Below are positions 1 through 5,465 of a stretch of DNA of 6,350 nt, one piece after another. The stretch comes from Bacillota bacterium (GTDB lineage Bacteria > Bacillota_E > JAJZYS01 > JAILZS01): assembly GCA_021817625.1 (NCBI GenBank), contig JAKASY010000124.1, forward strand, positions 1 to 6,350, given 5' to 3'. Under the pieces are notes generated by a model. That model did not search any database and was not told where the DNA came from. It worked only from the letters and a program-made list of their open reading frames with translations. How positions within the stretch are numbered: the stretch's first letter is position 1; each line of letters starts with the position of its first letter. The translations under genes and the position numbers were made by a program.

Positions 1-9
1 GGACGCGAT

Positions 10-46
10 TTGCGGTAGACAATCAACGCGTGTTGATACTTAGTAT
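10..46 (+). promoter_or_regulatory. Candidate promoter of the metal-uptake operon
   Basis: This is the AT-richest stretch at the left end and lies immediately upstream of the repressor gene. Two weak sigma-70-like pairings are possible: TTGCGG (10-15) with TTGATA (33-38) at 17-bp spacing, or TAGACA (16-21) with TAGTAT (41-46) at 19-bp spacing. In both, the -10 lies inside the palindromic operator, which suits repression by occlusion. Neither pair is a good consensus, so the exact promoter is an inference. Confidence 0.35.
22..37. promoter_or_regulatory. Second inverted repeat overlapping the operator
   Basis: ATCAAC (22-27) and GTTGAT (32-37) form a 6-4-6 dyad. Its right half shares TTGAT with the left half of the 33-49 palindrome, so ATCAA/TTGAT half-sites recur at 22-26, 33-37 and 45-49. 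This could let two repressor dimers bind side by side, as seen with some Fur and Zur operators. The repeat is visible; its role is inferred. Confidence 0.45.
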
Positions 47-49
47 CAA
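33..49. promoter_or_regulatory. Fur-family operator, perfect palindrome
   Basis: TTGATACTTAGTATCAA is a perfect 8-1-8 inverted repeat. Its core TGATACT-T-AGTATCA has the 7-1-7 layout of Fur, Zur and PerR boxes and matches the classical Fur box (TGATAAT-N-ATTATCA) at 12 of 14 defined positions. It lies about 20 bp upstream of the start of a Fur-family gene that heads a metal ABC transporter operon, so autoregulation and metal-dependent repression of the whole operon are the natural reading. Palindrome and position are seen directly; binding is inferred. Confidence 0.8.
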
Positions 50-54
50 TAATT

Positions 55-62
55 GGGGGTGA
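55..62 (+). promoter_or_regulatory. Ribosome binding site of the repressor gene
   Basis: GGGGGTGA lies 5 nt before the ATG at 68. It decides the start: the upstream in-frame TTG (53) overlaps this site and the in-frame GTG (59) lies within it, and neither has a Shine-Dalgarno site of its own. Confidence 0.65.
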
Positions 63-67
63 CGGGG

Positions 68-544
68 ATGCCGGCCACTCGGCGCGCCGCCGATGCCGCG
101 CTCGAGGCGGCGGTCGGGCCGGGTGGACGCATGACGCGCCAGCGCCGGGCCGTGCTCGCCGCCCTCGAGCGCTTCGACCGCCCGTTCTCCGCGAGCGAGC
201 TGACGCGTGCGGTGGCCGACACGGACCCGGGCATCGGCCGGGCATCGGTGTACCGCACGCTGGCGCTCATGCTTGCCGCCGGCCAGGTCCAGCGCCTGCA
301 CACGGGAGGGCGCGAGCGCTACACCCTTTGCCTTCAGGCCGAGCACCACCATCACGTCACCTGCACCGTGTGCGGGCGCACGGAAGACTTCTCGCTCGCG
401 CGCGTCGACGCGTTCGAGGCGGCGGTCGAGGCCGCCGTTGCCCGCCTAGGCTACCGGCCGCGCAGCCACGTGCTCGAGGTGCACGGCGTGTGCGCCCGCT
501 GCGCAGAGAACGAGACCGGTTCGAGCGAAGGGGAGGAATCCTAG
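68..544 (+). CDS. Fur-family metal-responsive repressor (Zur-like)
   Basis: A 158-residue cytoplasmic transcription regulator of the Fur superfamily, close to the usual 130-160 residues. The N-terminal winged helix begins near residue 22 (MTRQRRAVLAAL) and includes the recognition-helix segment GRASVYRTLALM (57-68). The C-terminal metal-binding and dimerisation half carries the HHHH run (93-96), a CxxC pair (C99, C102), then SHVLEVHG (133-140) and a second CxxC (C142, C145). The four cysteines are the expected structural zinc site; H93/H95, H134 and E137 are plausible sensor ligands. It heads the transporter operon and ends 1 nt before the next gene, with a perfect Fur-type palindrome upstream. 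Zur is the favoured subtype from the transporter and the two CxxC motifs, but Mn-sensing (Mur) or Fe-sensing (Fur) roles cannot be ruled out. The ATG at 131 is a less likely start because it would drop about 21 residues and has a poorer ribosome site. Confidence 0.93.
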   Translation: MPATRRAADAALEAAVGPGGRMTRQRRAVLAALERFDRPFSASELTRAVADTDPGIGRASVYRTLALMLAAGQVQRLHTGGRERYTLCLQAEHHHHVTCTVCGRTEDFSLARVDAFEAAVEAAVARLGYRPRSHVLEVHGVCARCAENETGSSEGEES

Positions 545-545
545 G

Positions 546-1475
546 ATGTCTTTGCCCGTTCGCCGCGCGCTCGCGCTGGCGCTTGCCGCGGCGGTCGCGG
601 GTAGCGCGCTCCTCGCCGGCCACGGCGCCCCGTCGGCGGCCGCGAGCGCGCCCGTGCGCGTCGTCGCCGCCGAGAACGAGTACGCCAGCGTCGTCCAGGC
701 CGTGGGCGGGCCCTACGTCAGGGTCACGGCGGTGATGAGCAACCCGAGCGTCGACCCGCACACGTACGAGGCCAGCACCGCCGTCGCCGTGGCCGTCGCC
801 GAGGCGCAGCTCGTGGTCCAGAACGGCGTCGGCTACGACGGCTTCATGCAGAAGATCGAGGCGGCCGCACCAAGCAGGAGCCGCATCGTGCTCACCGTCG
901 GCCAGGCCCTGGGCTACGGCCGCGCCACGAAGAACCCCCACCTGTGGTACAAGCCCTCGACCATGCCGCGCGTGGCGAGCCTGCTCGCCCAGGACCTGGG
1001 CCGCCTCCTGCCGGCGCGCAAGGCCTACTTCGCGGCGCGCGTGCGGGCGTTCGACGCCGCGCTCACGCCGTGGCAGAAGGCGCTCTCCACGCTCAGCAAG
1101 GCGTACCACGGCGCGCCGGTCGCGGTGACGGAGCCCGTGGCCGACTACATGCTCCAGGCTGGCGGACTGGCGATCAAGACGCCGTGGGCCTTCCAGACGG
1201 CCGTGATGAACGGCACCGACCCGGCGCCCCAGGACGTGGCGACCGAGGACGGCCTGCTCGAGCACGGCAAGGTGCGGGTCCTCGTGTACAACCGCCAGGC
1301 GGTCAGCGCCGTGACCGAGTCCCTCCTGTCCATCGCCCGCGCCCACCACGTGCCCGTGGTCGGCGCGTACGAGACCATGCCGCCCGGCTACACCTACCCG
1401 GCGTGGATGGCGGCCGAGACCCAGGCCGTATACCGCGCGCTCAAGTACCACGCCTCGACGGTGACGCTGAAGTGA
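546..1475 (+). CDS. Metal ABC transporter substrate-binding protein (ZnuA/TroA type)
   Basis: A 309-residue extracytoplasmic metal-binding protein of cluster A-I that delivers Zn2+ or Mn2+ to the permeases. Residues 1-35 form a Sec signal peptide: basic start (R6, R7), hydrophobic core 8-24, and an Ala-rich cleavage area ending near ASA (33-35). Two lobes follow. Likely metal ligands are H72 (in VDPHTYEAS), H132 (in NPHLWYKP), E196 (in VTEPVADY) and E276 (in YETMPPG), the last replacing the more usual Asp. The His-rich loop of many zinc-specific ZnuA proteins is absent: there is no His between H72 and H132. The protein has no cysteine, so it cannot be a lipoprotein, although LLAGH (22-26) looks like a lipobox with His in place of Cys. 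The ATG follows the repressor stop by 1 nt, with GGAGG (532-536) 9 nt upstream. The family is certain; the metal is not. Confidence 0.93.
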   Translation: MSLPVRRALALALAAAVAGSALLAGHGAPSAAASAPVRVVAAENEYASVVQAVGGPYVRVTAVMSNPSVDPHTYEASTAVAVAVAEAQLVVQNGVGYDGFMQKIEAAAPSRSRIVLTVGQALGYGRATKNPHLWYKPSTMPRVASLLAQDLGRLLPARKAYFAARVRAFDAALTPWQKALSTLSKAYHGAPVAVTEPVADYMLQAGGLAIKTPWAFQTAVMNGTDPAPQDVATEDGLLEHGKVRVLVYNRQAVSAVTESLLSIARAHHVPVVGAYETMPPGYTYPAWMAAETQAVYRALKYHASTVTLK

Positions 1476-2329
1476 CGGTCACACTTGCCACCCCCGCGGT
1501 TGAGGTGTCCGCCCTCAGCCTGCGCGGCGTGCACGTCGCCTACCCGGGCCGCCCGGTCCTGAGCGGCATCGACGTCGACGTGGCGCCCGGCGAGTTCGTC
1601 GGCGTGATCGGGCCGAACGGCGCGGGCAAGACCACCCTCCTGCGCGTCATCCTCGGCCTCGTCGCGCCGACCGCCGGCGCGGTCCTGGTGGCGGGCGAGC
1701 ACGTGCGCCGCGGCAGCCGCCGCGTCGGCTACGTGCCCCAGCACTTCGCGGTGGACAGCGGCGCCCCGCTGCGCGCGCGCGATCTCGTCGCCCTCGGCCT
1801 CGACGGCGAGCGCTGGGGCTTTCCCCTGCCGAGCCGGGAGCGGCGGCGCAAGGTCGACGCGATGCTCGAGCAGGTGGGGGCGCTCGGCTACGCCGACGCG
1901 CCGATCGGCGCCCTCTCCGGCGGCGAGCAGCAGCGCCTCCTCGTGGCGCTCGCGCTCCTCACGGAGCCGCGCCTTCTGCTCCTGGACGAGCCCCTCTCGA
2001 GCCTCGACATCCGAAGCGCCCACGCCATCGTCGAGCTGGTCCGCGACCTGTCGCGCCGACACTCGATCGCCGTCCTGCTCGTGGCGCACGACATGAACCC
2101 GCTCCTCGGCGCCATGGACCAGGTCCTCTACCTGGCCGGCGGCCGCGCCGCCAAGGGCCCGGTGGACGAGGTCGTGCAGGGCGACGTCCTGAGCCGCCTG
2201 TACGGCTACCGCGTCGAGGTGGCGCGCGTGCACGGCCGAGTCCTGGTCATGGCCGGCGAGGGCGTCGAGGCGTCCCTGCCCGAGGACCACGACCACCACC
2301 AGCACCACCACGACCACCACGACGCGTAA
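1472..2329 (+). CDS. Metal ABC transporter ATP-binding protein (ZnuC/MntB type)
   Basis: A 285-residue cytoplasmic ATPase that powers the metal importer. All ABC motifs are intact: Walker A GPNGAGKT (47-54), Q-loop Q90 (YVPQ), signature LSGGEQQR (148-155), Walker B LLLLDEP (168-174), D-loop SSLD (176-179) and H-loop H206. The C-terminal tail is very rich in histidine: eight His within residues 273-283, alternating with Asp and Gln. This tail could bind metal, and such tails occur on some zinc-handling proteins. The start is a GTG whose GTGA overlaps the TGA of the binding-protein gene by 4 nt, indicating translational coupling; a GGTGA at 1460-1464 is the likely ribosome site. The frame stays open well upstream, so this start rests on the overlap, the homologous N-terminus and the expected length. 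Confidence 0.95.
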   Translation: MTVTLATPAVEVSALSLRGVHVAYPGRPVLSGIDVDVAPGEFVGVIGPNGAGKTTLLRVILGLVAPTAGAVLVAGEHVRRGSRRVGYVPQHFAVDSGAPLRARDLVALGLDGERWGFPLPSRERRRKVDAMLEQVGALGYADAPIGALSGGEQQRLLVALALLTEPRLLLLDEPLSSLDIRSAHAIVELVRDLSRRHSIAVLLVAHDMNPLLGAMDQVLYLAGGRAAKGPVDEVVQGDVLSRLYGYRVEVARVHGRVLVMAGEGVEASLPEDHDHHQHHHDHHDA

Positions 2330-2337
2330 GCGTGCAC

Positions 2338-2344
2338 GGGAGGT
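2338..2344 (+). promoter_or_regulatory. Ribosome binding site fixing a TTG start
   Basis: GGGAGGT lies 6 nt before the TTG at 2351. The next in-frame ATG is about 54 codons later and would remove the first membrane segment, so this site decides the start of the first permease. Confidence 0.8.
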
Positions 2345-2350
2345 ACGTCA

Positions 2351-3253
2351 TTGAACGCTCTCTGGTCCCATCTCCTGGCGCCCGGCCTCCTCCAGAGCGC
2401 GCCGGTGACGACGGCGCTCGCCTTCGGCACGATCGTGGCCGCAGCGTCCGGCGTGGTCGGCGTGTTCGTCGTCGTGCGCGGCCAGGCGTTCCTCGGCCAC
2501 GCCCTCGGCGACATGGGCTCGACCGGCGCGGCCGGCGCCGCCCTCGTCGGCCTCTCCGCCCTATGGGGCTTCCTCGCCGCCGGCCTGGTGACGGGCAGCG
2601 CCGTGGAGCTCGGCGGCGAGGAGGCGGCGCGTGCGCGCGACGTCGCCACCGGCATCGTGCTCGCGGCCGTCCTGGGCCTGGGCGCGCTCTTCCTCTACCT
2701 GGTGACCACGGTCACCAGCCAGGCCGGCGCCACGCAGACCATCCTGTTCGGCTCGATGTTCACCGCCGACCCGTCCCTCCTCTGGCCGATGGTCGGCCTC
2801 GCCGCCCTCGCCGTCGCCCTCACCGCCTTCCTCCATCGCCCGCTCCTATTCGCCACGGTCGCGCCGCAGACGGCCGCCGCGCGCGCGGTGCCGGTGCGCC
2901 TGGTCGGCTACCTCTTCCTCCTGGCCGTGGTGATCACGGTCGAGCAGTCCGCGCTCGTCGTCGGCGCGCTTCTCAGCACGGCGCTCCTGGTCGGCCCCGC
3001 GGCGGCCGCGAGCCGCGTCGCGCGCACCGTGGCCGGCGCGACCGGCCTCGCCGTCGTCCTCTCCCTGGCGATCGTCTGGCTCGGCATCGTCCTCGCCTAC
3101 GACAGCTACACGTGGCCACCCGCCGGCCGGGGCTGGCCCGTGAGCTTCTTCGTCACGACGCTGGCGCTTGTCGCCTACCTGGTCGCCGGCGCCGCCACGG
3201 CGCGTCGCGCGCGCCGCTTCGGCGCGCCCGCGAGCGGGGGCGCAGGGCGATGA
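2351..3253 (+). CDS. Metal ABC transporter permease 1 (ABC-3 family)
   Basis: A 300-residue inner-membrane permease of the ZnuB/TroC/MntC family. About eight hydrophobic segments can be seen, near residues 19-42, 58-80, 99-120, 142-161, 182-198, 200-219, 229-250 and 264-281. Family landmarks are VVVRGQAFLGHALGDMG (40-56), LFGSMF (132-137) and the stretch around ALLVGPAAAASRVART (211-226), which contains the conserved region near the ATPase contact. A charged loop (VELGGEEAARARD, 85-97) separates two membrane segments. It starts with TTG behind a strong ribosome site, 21 nt after the ATPase gene, and ends in a 4-nt ATGA overlap with the second permease. The two permeases are clearly related but divergent, so they probably form a heterodimeric channel. 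Confidence 0.94.
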   Translation: MNALWSHLLAPGLLQSAPVTTALAFGTIVAAASGVVGVFVVVRGQAFLGHALGDMGSTGAAGAALVGLSALWGFLAAGLVTGSAVELGGEEAARARDVATGIVLAAVLGLGALFLYLVTTVTSQAGATQTILFGSMFTADPSLLWPMVGLAALAVALTAFLHRPLLFATVAPQTAAARAVPVRLVGYLFLLAVVITVEQSALVVGALLSTALLVGPAAAASRVARTVAGATGLAVVLSLAIVWLGIVLAYDSYTWPPAGRGWPVSFFVTTLALVAYLVAGAATARRARRFGAPASGGAGR

Positions 3254-4140
3254 CGGCCGTTCTCTCCCAGGTGTTCGCGCCGGGCCTGTTCACCCTGCCG
3301 TTCATGGTGCACGCCTGGGCGGCGGCCAGCCTGGTCGCGATCGCCTCCTCCCTCGTCGGCTTCTTCGTCATCGTGCGCGGCAGCGCGTTCACCGCTCACG
3401 CCGTGCCGCGCGCGGCCTTCGCCGGCGCGGCCGCCGCGTTCCTGATCGGCACGAGCACGCTCCTCGGCCTCGCCGTGTGCGCCTTCGCCATGGCGCTCGC
3501 GCTGGCCGTGCTCGACCGCGGCCAGGGCGAGCGCGGCGTGCTCACGGCCCTCCTGCTGGTGGCGGCGCTCGGCCTGGGCGACCTTCTCCTGACCGTGGCG
3601 GGCGCCTACCAGCCGGCCGTGTACGCCCTGCTCTTCGGCCAGGTGGTGGGCATCAGCGCCGGCCAGGTGGTGCAGATCGCGGCGCTCTCCGCCCTGGCCG
3701 TCGCCGCCTTCGCCTTCCTCTACCGGCCGCTCCTGATGATCACCGCCGTGCCGGAGACCGCGCAGGCGCGCGGCGTGCCGGCGACCGGCATGCGACTTGC
3801 CTTTCTCGCCCTCGTCGCGCTCACGGCGGCGCTCACCGTGCCCGTCGTCGGCGCCCTCCTCGCCTTCAGCCTGATGGTCGCCCCGGCCGCGGCCGCGAGC
3901 CGCATCGCACGCACCCCTGCTCGTGCCCTGGCCTGGTCGGTGGGCATCGCCCTGGGGACGGTCTGGGCAGCGCTCGTGATCGCCTACGACACCGGCCTGC
4001 CGATCGGCTTCGCCGTGAGCTCCTTGGGCACCCTCGCCTACGCCGGCGCCCGCCTGGCGAGCGCGCGTACCCCCGCCCATCGCCACCACCACACGCAGCA
4101 CGCCGTCGCCGCCCCGGCGGAGGTGGCCGCCGGCCGCTAG
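3250..4140 (+). CDS. Metal ABC transporter permease 2 (ABC-3 family)
   Basis: A 296-residue membrane permease, paralogous to the gene before it. The shared landmarks align in order: APGLFTLPFM (10-19), VGFFVIVRGSAFTAHAV (36-52), LLFGQVVG (127-134), and VVGALLAFSLMVAPAAAASRIART (199-222), against the equivalent blocks of permease 1. Seven or eight hydrophobic segments are visible. The protein ends in a short cytoplasmic or exposed tail with five His within residues 277-284 (HRHHHTQH), echoing the His-rich tail of the ATPase. The ATG overlaps the stop of permease 1 (ATGA), indicating coupled translation in fixed ratio. Two adjacent unlike permeases are typical of TroCD, YfeCD, SitCD and MntCD systems, whereas E. 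coli ZnuB acts as a homodimer. It is the last gene of the uptake operon; a 192-bp gap follows. Confidence 0.93.
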   Translation: MTAVLSQVFAPGLFTLPFMVHAWAAASLVAIASSLVGFFVIVRGSAFTAHAVPRAAFAGAAAAFLIGTSTLLGLAVCAFAMALALAVLDRGQGERGVLTALLLVAALGLGDLLLTVAGAYQPAVYALLFGQVVGISAGQVVQIAALSALAVAAFAFLYRPLLMITAVPETAQARGVPATGMRLAFLALVALTAALTVPVVGALLAFSLMVAPAAAASRIARTPARALAWSVGIALGTVWAALVIAYDTGLPIGFAVSSLGTLAYAGARLASARTPAHRHHHTQHAVAAPAEVAAGR

Positions 4141-4151
4141 GGTCGCGCTTC

Positions 4152-4176
4152 CCGCCCCGGTCGCCACCGGGGGCGG
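4152..4176 (+). other. GC-rich imperfect hairpin after the uptake operon
   Basis: CCGCCCCGGT (4152-4161) pairs with ACCGGGGGCGG (4166-4176), with one bulged G and a CGCC loop, beginning 11 nt after the last permease stop. No T-run follows directly; only the weak AATCTTT (4194-4200) lies about 18 nt further on. It could mark the 3' end of the operon transcript or slow the polymerase, but it does not meet the usual intrinsic terminator pattern. A competing hairpin, GGGCG (4171-4175) with CGCCC (4180-4184), is also possible. Confidence 0.4.
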
Positions 4177-4201
4177 CGGCGCCCGAGCGAAACGAATCTT
4201 T

Positions 4202-4246
4202 CATGCAAACAGCGAGCGGAAGGAATCCGCCCGCCGCATGCGAACA
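4202..4246 (+). repeat. Short direct repeat in an AT-richer intergenic patch
   Basis: CATGCAAACA (4202-4211) and CATGCGAACA (4237-4246) are near-identical 10-mers, 9 of 10 matching, spaced 35 bp start to start. They lie in the least GC-rich part of the gap before the enolase-superfamily gene, where a promoter for the two-gene unit would be expected. No convincing -35/-10 pair was found. A regulator site is possible but unproven. Confidence 0.35.
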
Positions 4247-4318
4247 TAGGGTCGATGTCCGACCCGCCGTCCAGGCCGCCCGGCCGGATGGCGGCGGTGT
4301 GCCGCCGTACAACGCGGC

Positions 4319-4326
4319 GAGGAGGT
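4319..4326 (+). promoter_or_regulatory. Ribosome binding site fixing a GTG start
   Basis: GAGGAGGT lies 6 nt before the GTG at 4333, one of the best Shine-Dalgarno sites in the window. It rules in the GTG over the in-frame ATG at 4255, whose 26-residue extension is Arg- and Pro-rich and unlike the family N-terminus. Confidence 0.85.
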
Positions 4327-4332
4327 TTTTGC

Positions 4333-5442
4333 GTGCGTCTGGCCCGCGTGGTCGTCCGCGTCCTGACAATGCACCTCAAGGCGCCCTTCGTCACCAGCTT
4401 CGGCAGCCAGCAGGACCGCCGCTTCCTTCTCCTCGAGGTCGAGATGGACGGCGTCCAGGGGCTCGGCGAGGTCACCTGCTTCGGCAGCCCCCTGTACAAC
4501 GAGGAGTTCACGGACGCGGCGTTCCTCGTCCTGCGCGACCACCTGATCCCCGCCCTCCTCGGCCAGGAGATCGCCCACCCGTCCGAGGTCGTCGGCCGCC
4601 TGGCCTTCGTGCGCCGCCACAACATGGCCAAGGCTGGCCTCGAGGGCGCGATTTGGGACGCCTACGCGAGGGCCGAGGGCGTGCCGCTGTGGCAGGCGCT
4701 TGGCGGCGAGCGCCGGCCGATCCCGGTCGGCGTGTCGATCGGCATCCAGGACTCGCCGGCGGCCCTGGCGCGCACGGCCTCGGCCTTCCACGCCCAGGGC
4801 TACCGGCGCCTGAAGCTCAAGATCGAGCCGGGGCGCGACATCGAGTACGTGGCCGCCGTGCGCGAGGCGCTTCCCGACGCCGAGATCATGGCCGACGCGA
4901 ACTCCGCGTACCACCTGAGCGACGCCGAGCATCTGGCGAAGCTCGACGGCATGCGCCTGATGATGCTCGAGCAGCCCCTGAGCCACGACGACATCTTCGA
5001 CCACGCCGAGCTGCAGCGGCACATCGCCACCCCGATCTGCCTCGACGAGAGCATCCACACGCCCGAGGACGCGGCGCTCGCCATCCGTCTCGGCAGCTGC
5101 CGGATCATCAACGTCAAGGTGGGGCGCGTCGGCGGCCTCGAGAACGTGCGCCGCATCGCCGCGCTGGCCAGGGCCGAAGGCGTGCCCCTCTGGTGCGGCG
5201 GCATGCTCGAGTCGGGCGTCGGTCGGGCGCACAACATCGCCCTCGCGTCGCTGCCGGGCTTCACGCTGCCGGGAGACACCTCGGGCAGCGACCGCTACTG
5301 GCACGAGGACATCGTCACGCCGCCCGTGACGGTGCGGCCCGACGGCACCATCCCCCTGCCCGACGAGCCGGGCATCGGCTATGCTGCCGATTGGCAGGCG
5401 ATCGCCCGCGTCACGGAGGCGACGCACGAGTTCAAGGCCTGA
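4333..5442 (+). CDS. OSBS/NSAR enolase-superfamily enzyme (o-succinylbenzoate synthase or N-succinylamino acid racemase)
   Basis: A 369-residue cytoplasmic enzyme, the normal length for this group. An N-terminal capping domain with the family opening LKAPFVTSFGSQQ (15-27) precedes a (beta/alpha)7-beta barrel. Catalytic residues are all present: the KxK pair K161 and K163, metal ligands D188 (MADAN), E213 (LEQP) and D238 (CLDES), and the second base K262 (NVKVGR). Numbering is one less than in the Amycolatopsis enzyme (K163, D189, E214, D239, K263). R265, three residues after K262, corresponds to the Arg266 that marks promiscuous NSAR/OSBS enzymes and supports racemase activity. The barrel end GGMLESGVGRAHNIALAS (289-306) is typical. 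No menaquinone gene is near, and a GNAT gene follows after 23 nt, so amino acid racemisation is favoured over menaquinone synthesis. Many relatives do both, so the symbol menC is not assigned. Confidence 0.9.
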   Translation: MRLARVVVRVLTMHLKAPFVTSFGSQQDRRFLLLEVEMDGVQGLGEVTCFGSPLYNEEFTDAAFLVLRDHLIPALLGQEIAHPSEVVGRLAFVRRHNMAKAGLEGAIWDAYARAEGVPLWQALGGERRPIPVGVSIGIQDSPAALARTASAFHAQGYRRLKLKIEPGRDIEYVAAVREALPDAEIMADANSAYHLSDAEHLAKLDGMRLMMLEQPLSHDDIFDHAELQRHIATPICLDESIHTPEDAALAIRLGSCRIINVKVGRVGGLENVRRIAALARAEGVPLWCGGMLESGVGRAHNIALASLPGFTLPGDTSGSDRYWHEDIVTPPVTVRPDGTIPLPDEPGIGYAADWQAIARVTEATHEFKA

Positions 5443-5452
5443 CGGCCGCTGC

Positions 5453-5458
5453 GGGAGG
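5453..5458 (+). promoter_or_regulatory. Ribosome binding site fixing a TTG start
   Basis: GGGAGG lies 7 nt before the TTG at 5466. The reading frame is open far upstream without a better signal, and the first in-frame ATG comes only at codon 20 inside the GNAT fold, so this site sets the start. Confidence 0.75.
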
Positions 5459-5465
5459 GGCGCCG

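Noticed and set aside
53..61. TTG at 53 or GTG at 59 as the start of the repressor gene
   Set aside because: Neither has an upstream Shine-Dalgarno site; both overlap the GGGGGTGA that serves the ATG at 68, and the extra residues are not family-like.
357..1451. Long minus-strand open frame opposite the repressor and binding-protein genes
   Set aside because: Its product is low-complexity, rich in Arg, Gly, Ala and Val, with no recognisable domain; long antisense frames are expected at this GC content.
1394..2320. Minus-strand open frame beginning with a run of Val opposite the ATPase gene
   Set aside because: The Val run is only the reverse complement of the CAC/GAC codons of the ATPase His/Asp tail; the rest is a shadow of a certain gene.
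4152..4200. Intrinsic terminator after the second permease
   Set aside because: The stem is bulged and the only T-containing stretch is about 18 nt past its base and interrupted; listed as a hairpin only.
4255..4332. N-terminal extension of the NSAR-type protein from the ATG at 4255
   Set aside because: The added 26 residues are Arg/Pro-rich with no family resemblance, the ATG has only a weak AGGG too close to it, and the GTG at 4333 has a near-ideal site and gives the family length.
4333..5442. Firm assignment as menC of menaquinone synthesis
   Set aside because: No other menaquinone gene is nearby, a GNAT gene of the NSAR-linked type follows, and the racemase-associated Arg is present, so the specific role is left open.
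3168..5465. Very long + strand open frame running into the GNAT gene, as a possible giant fusion protein
   Set aside because: Upstream of 5466 the translation is Arg/Pro/Gly-rich noise that overlaps two well-supported genes in another frame; only the GNAT part is family-like.
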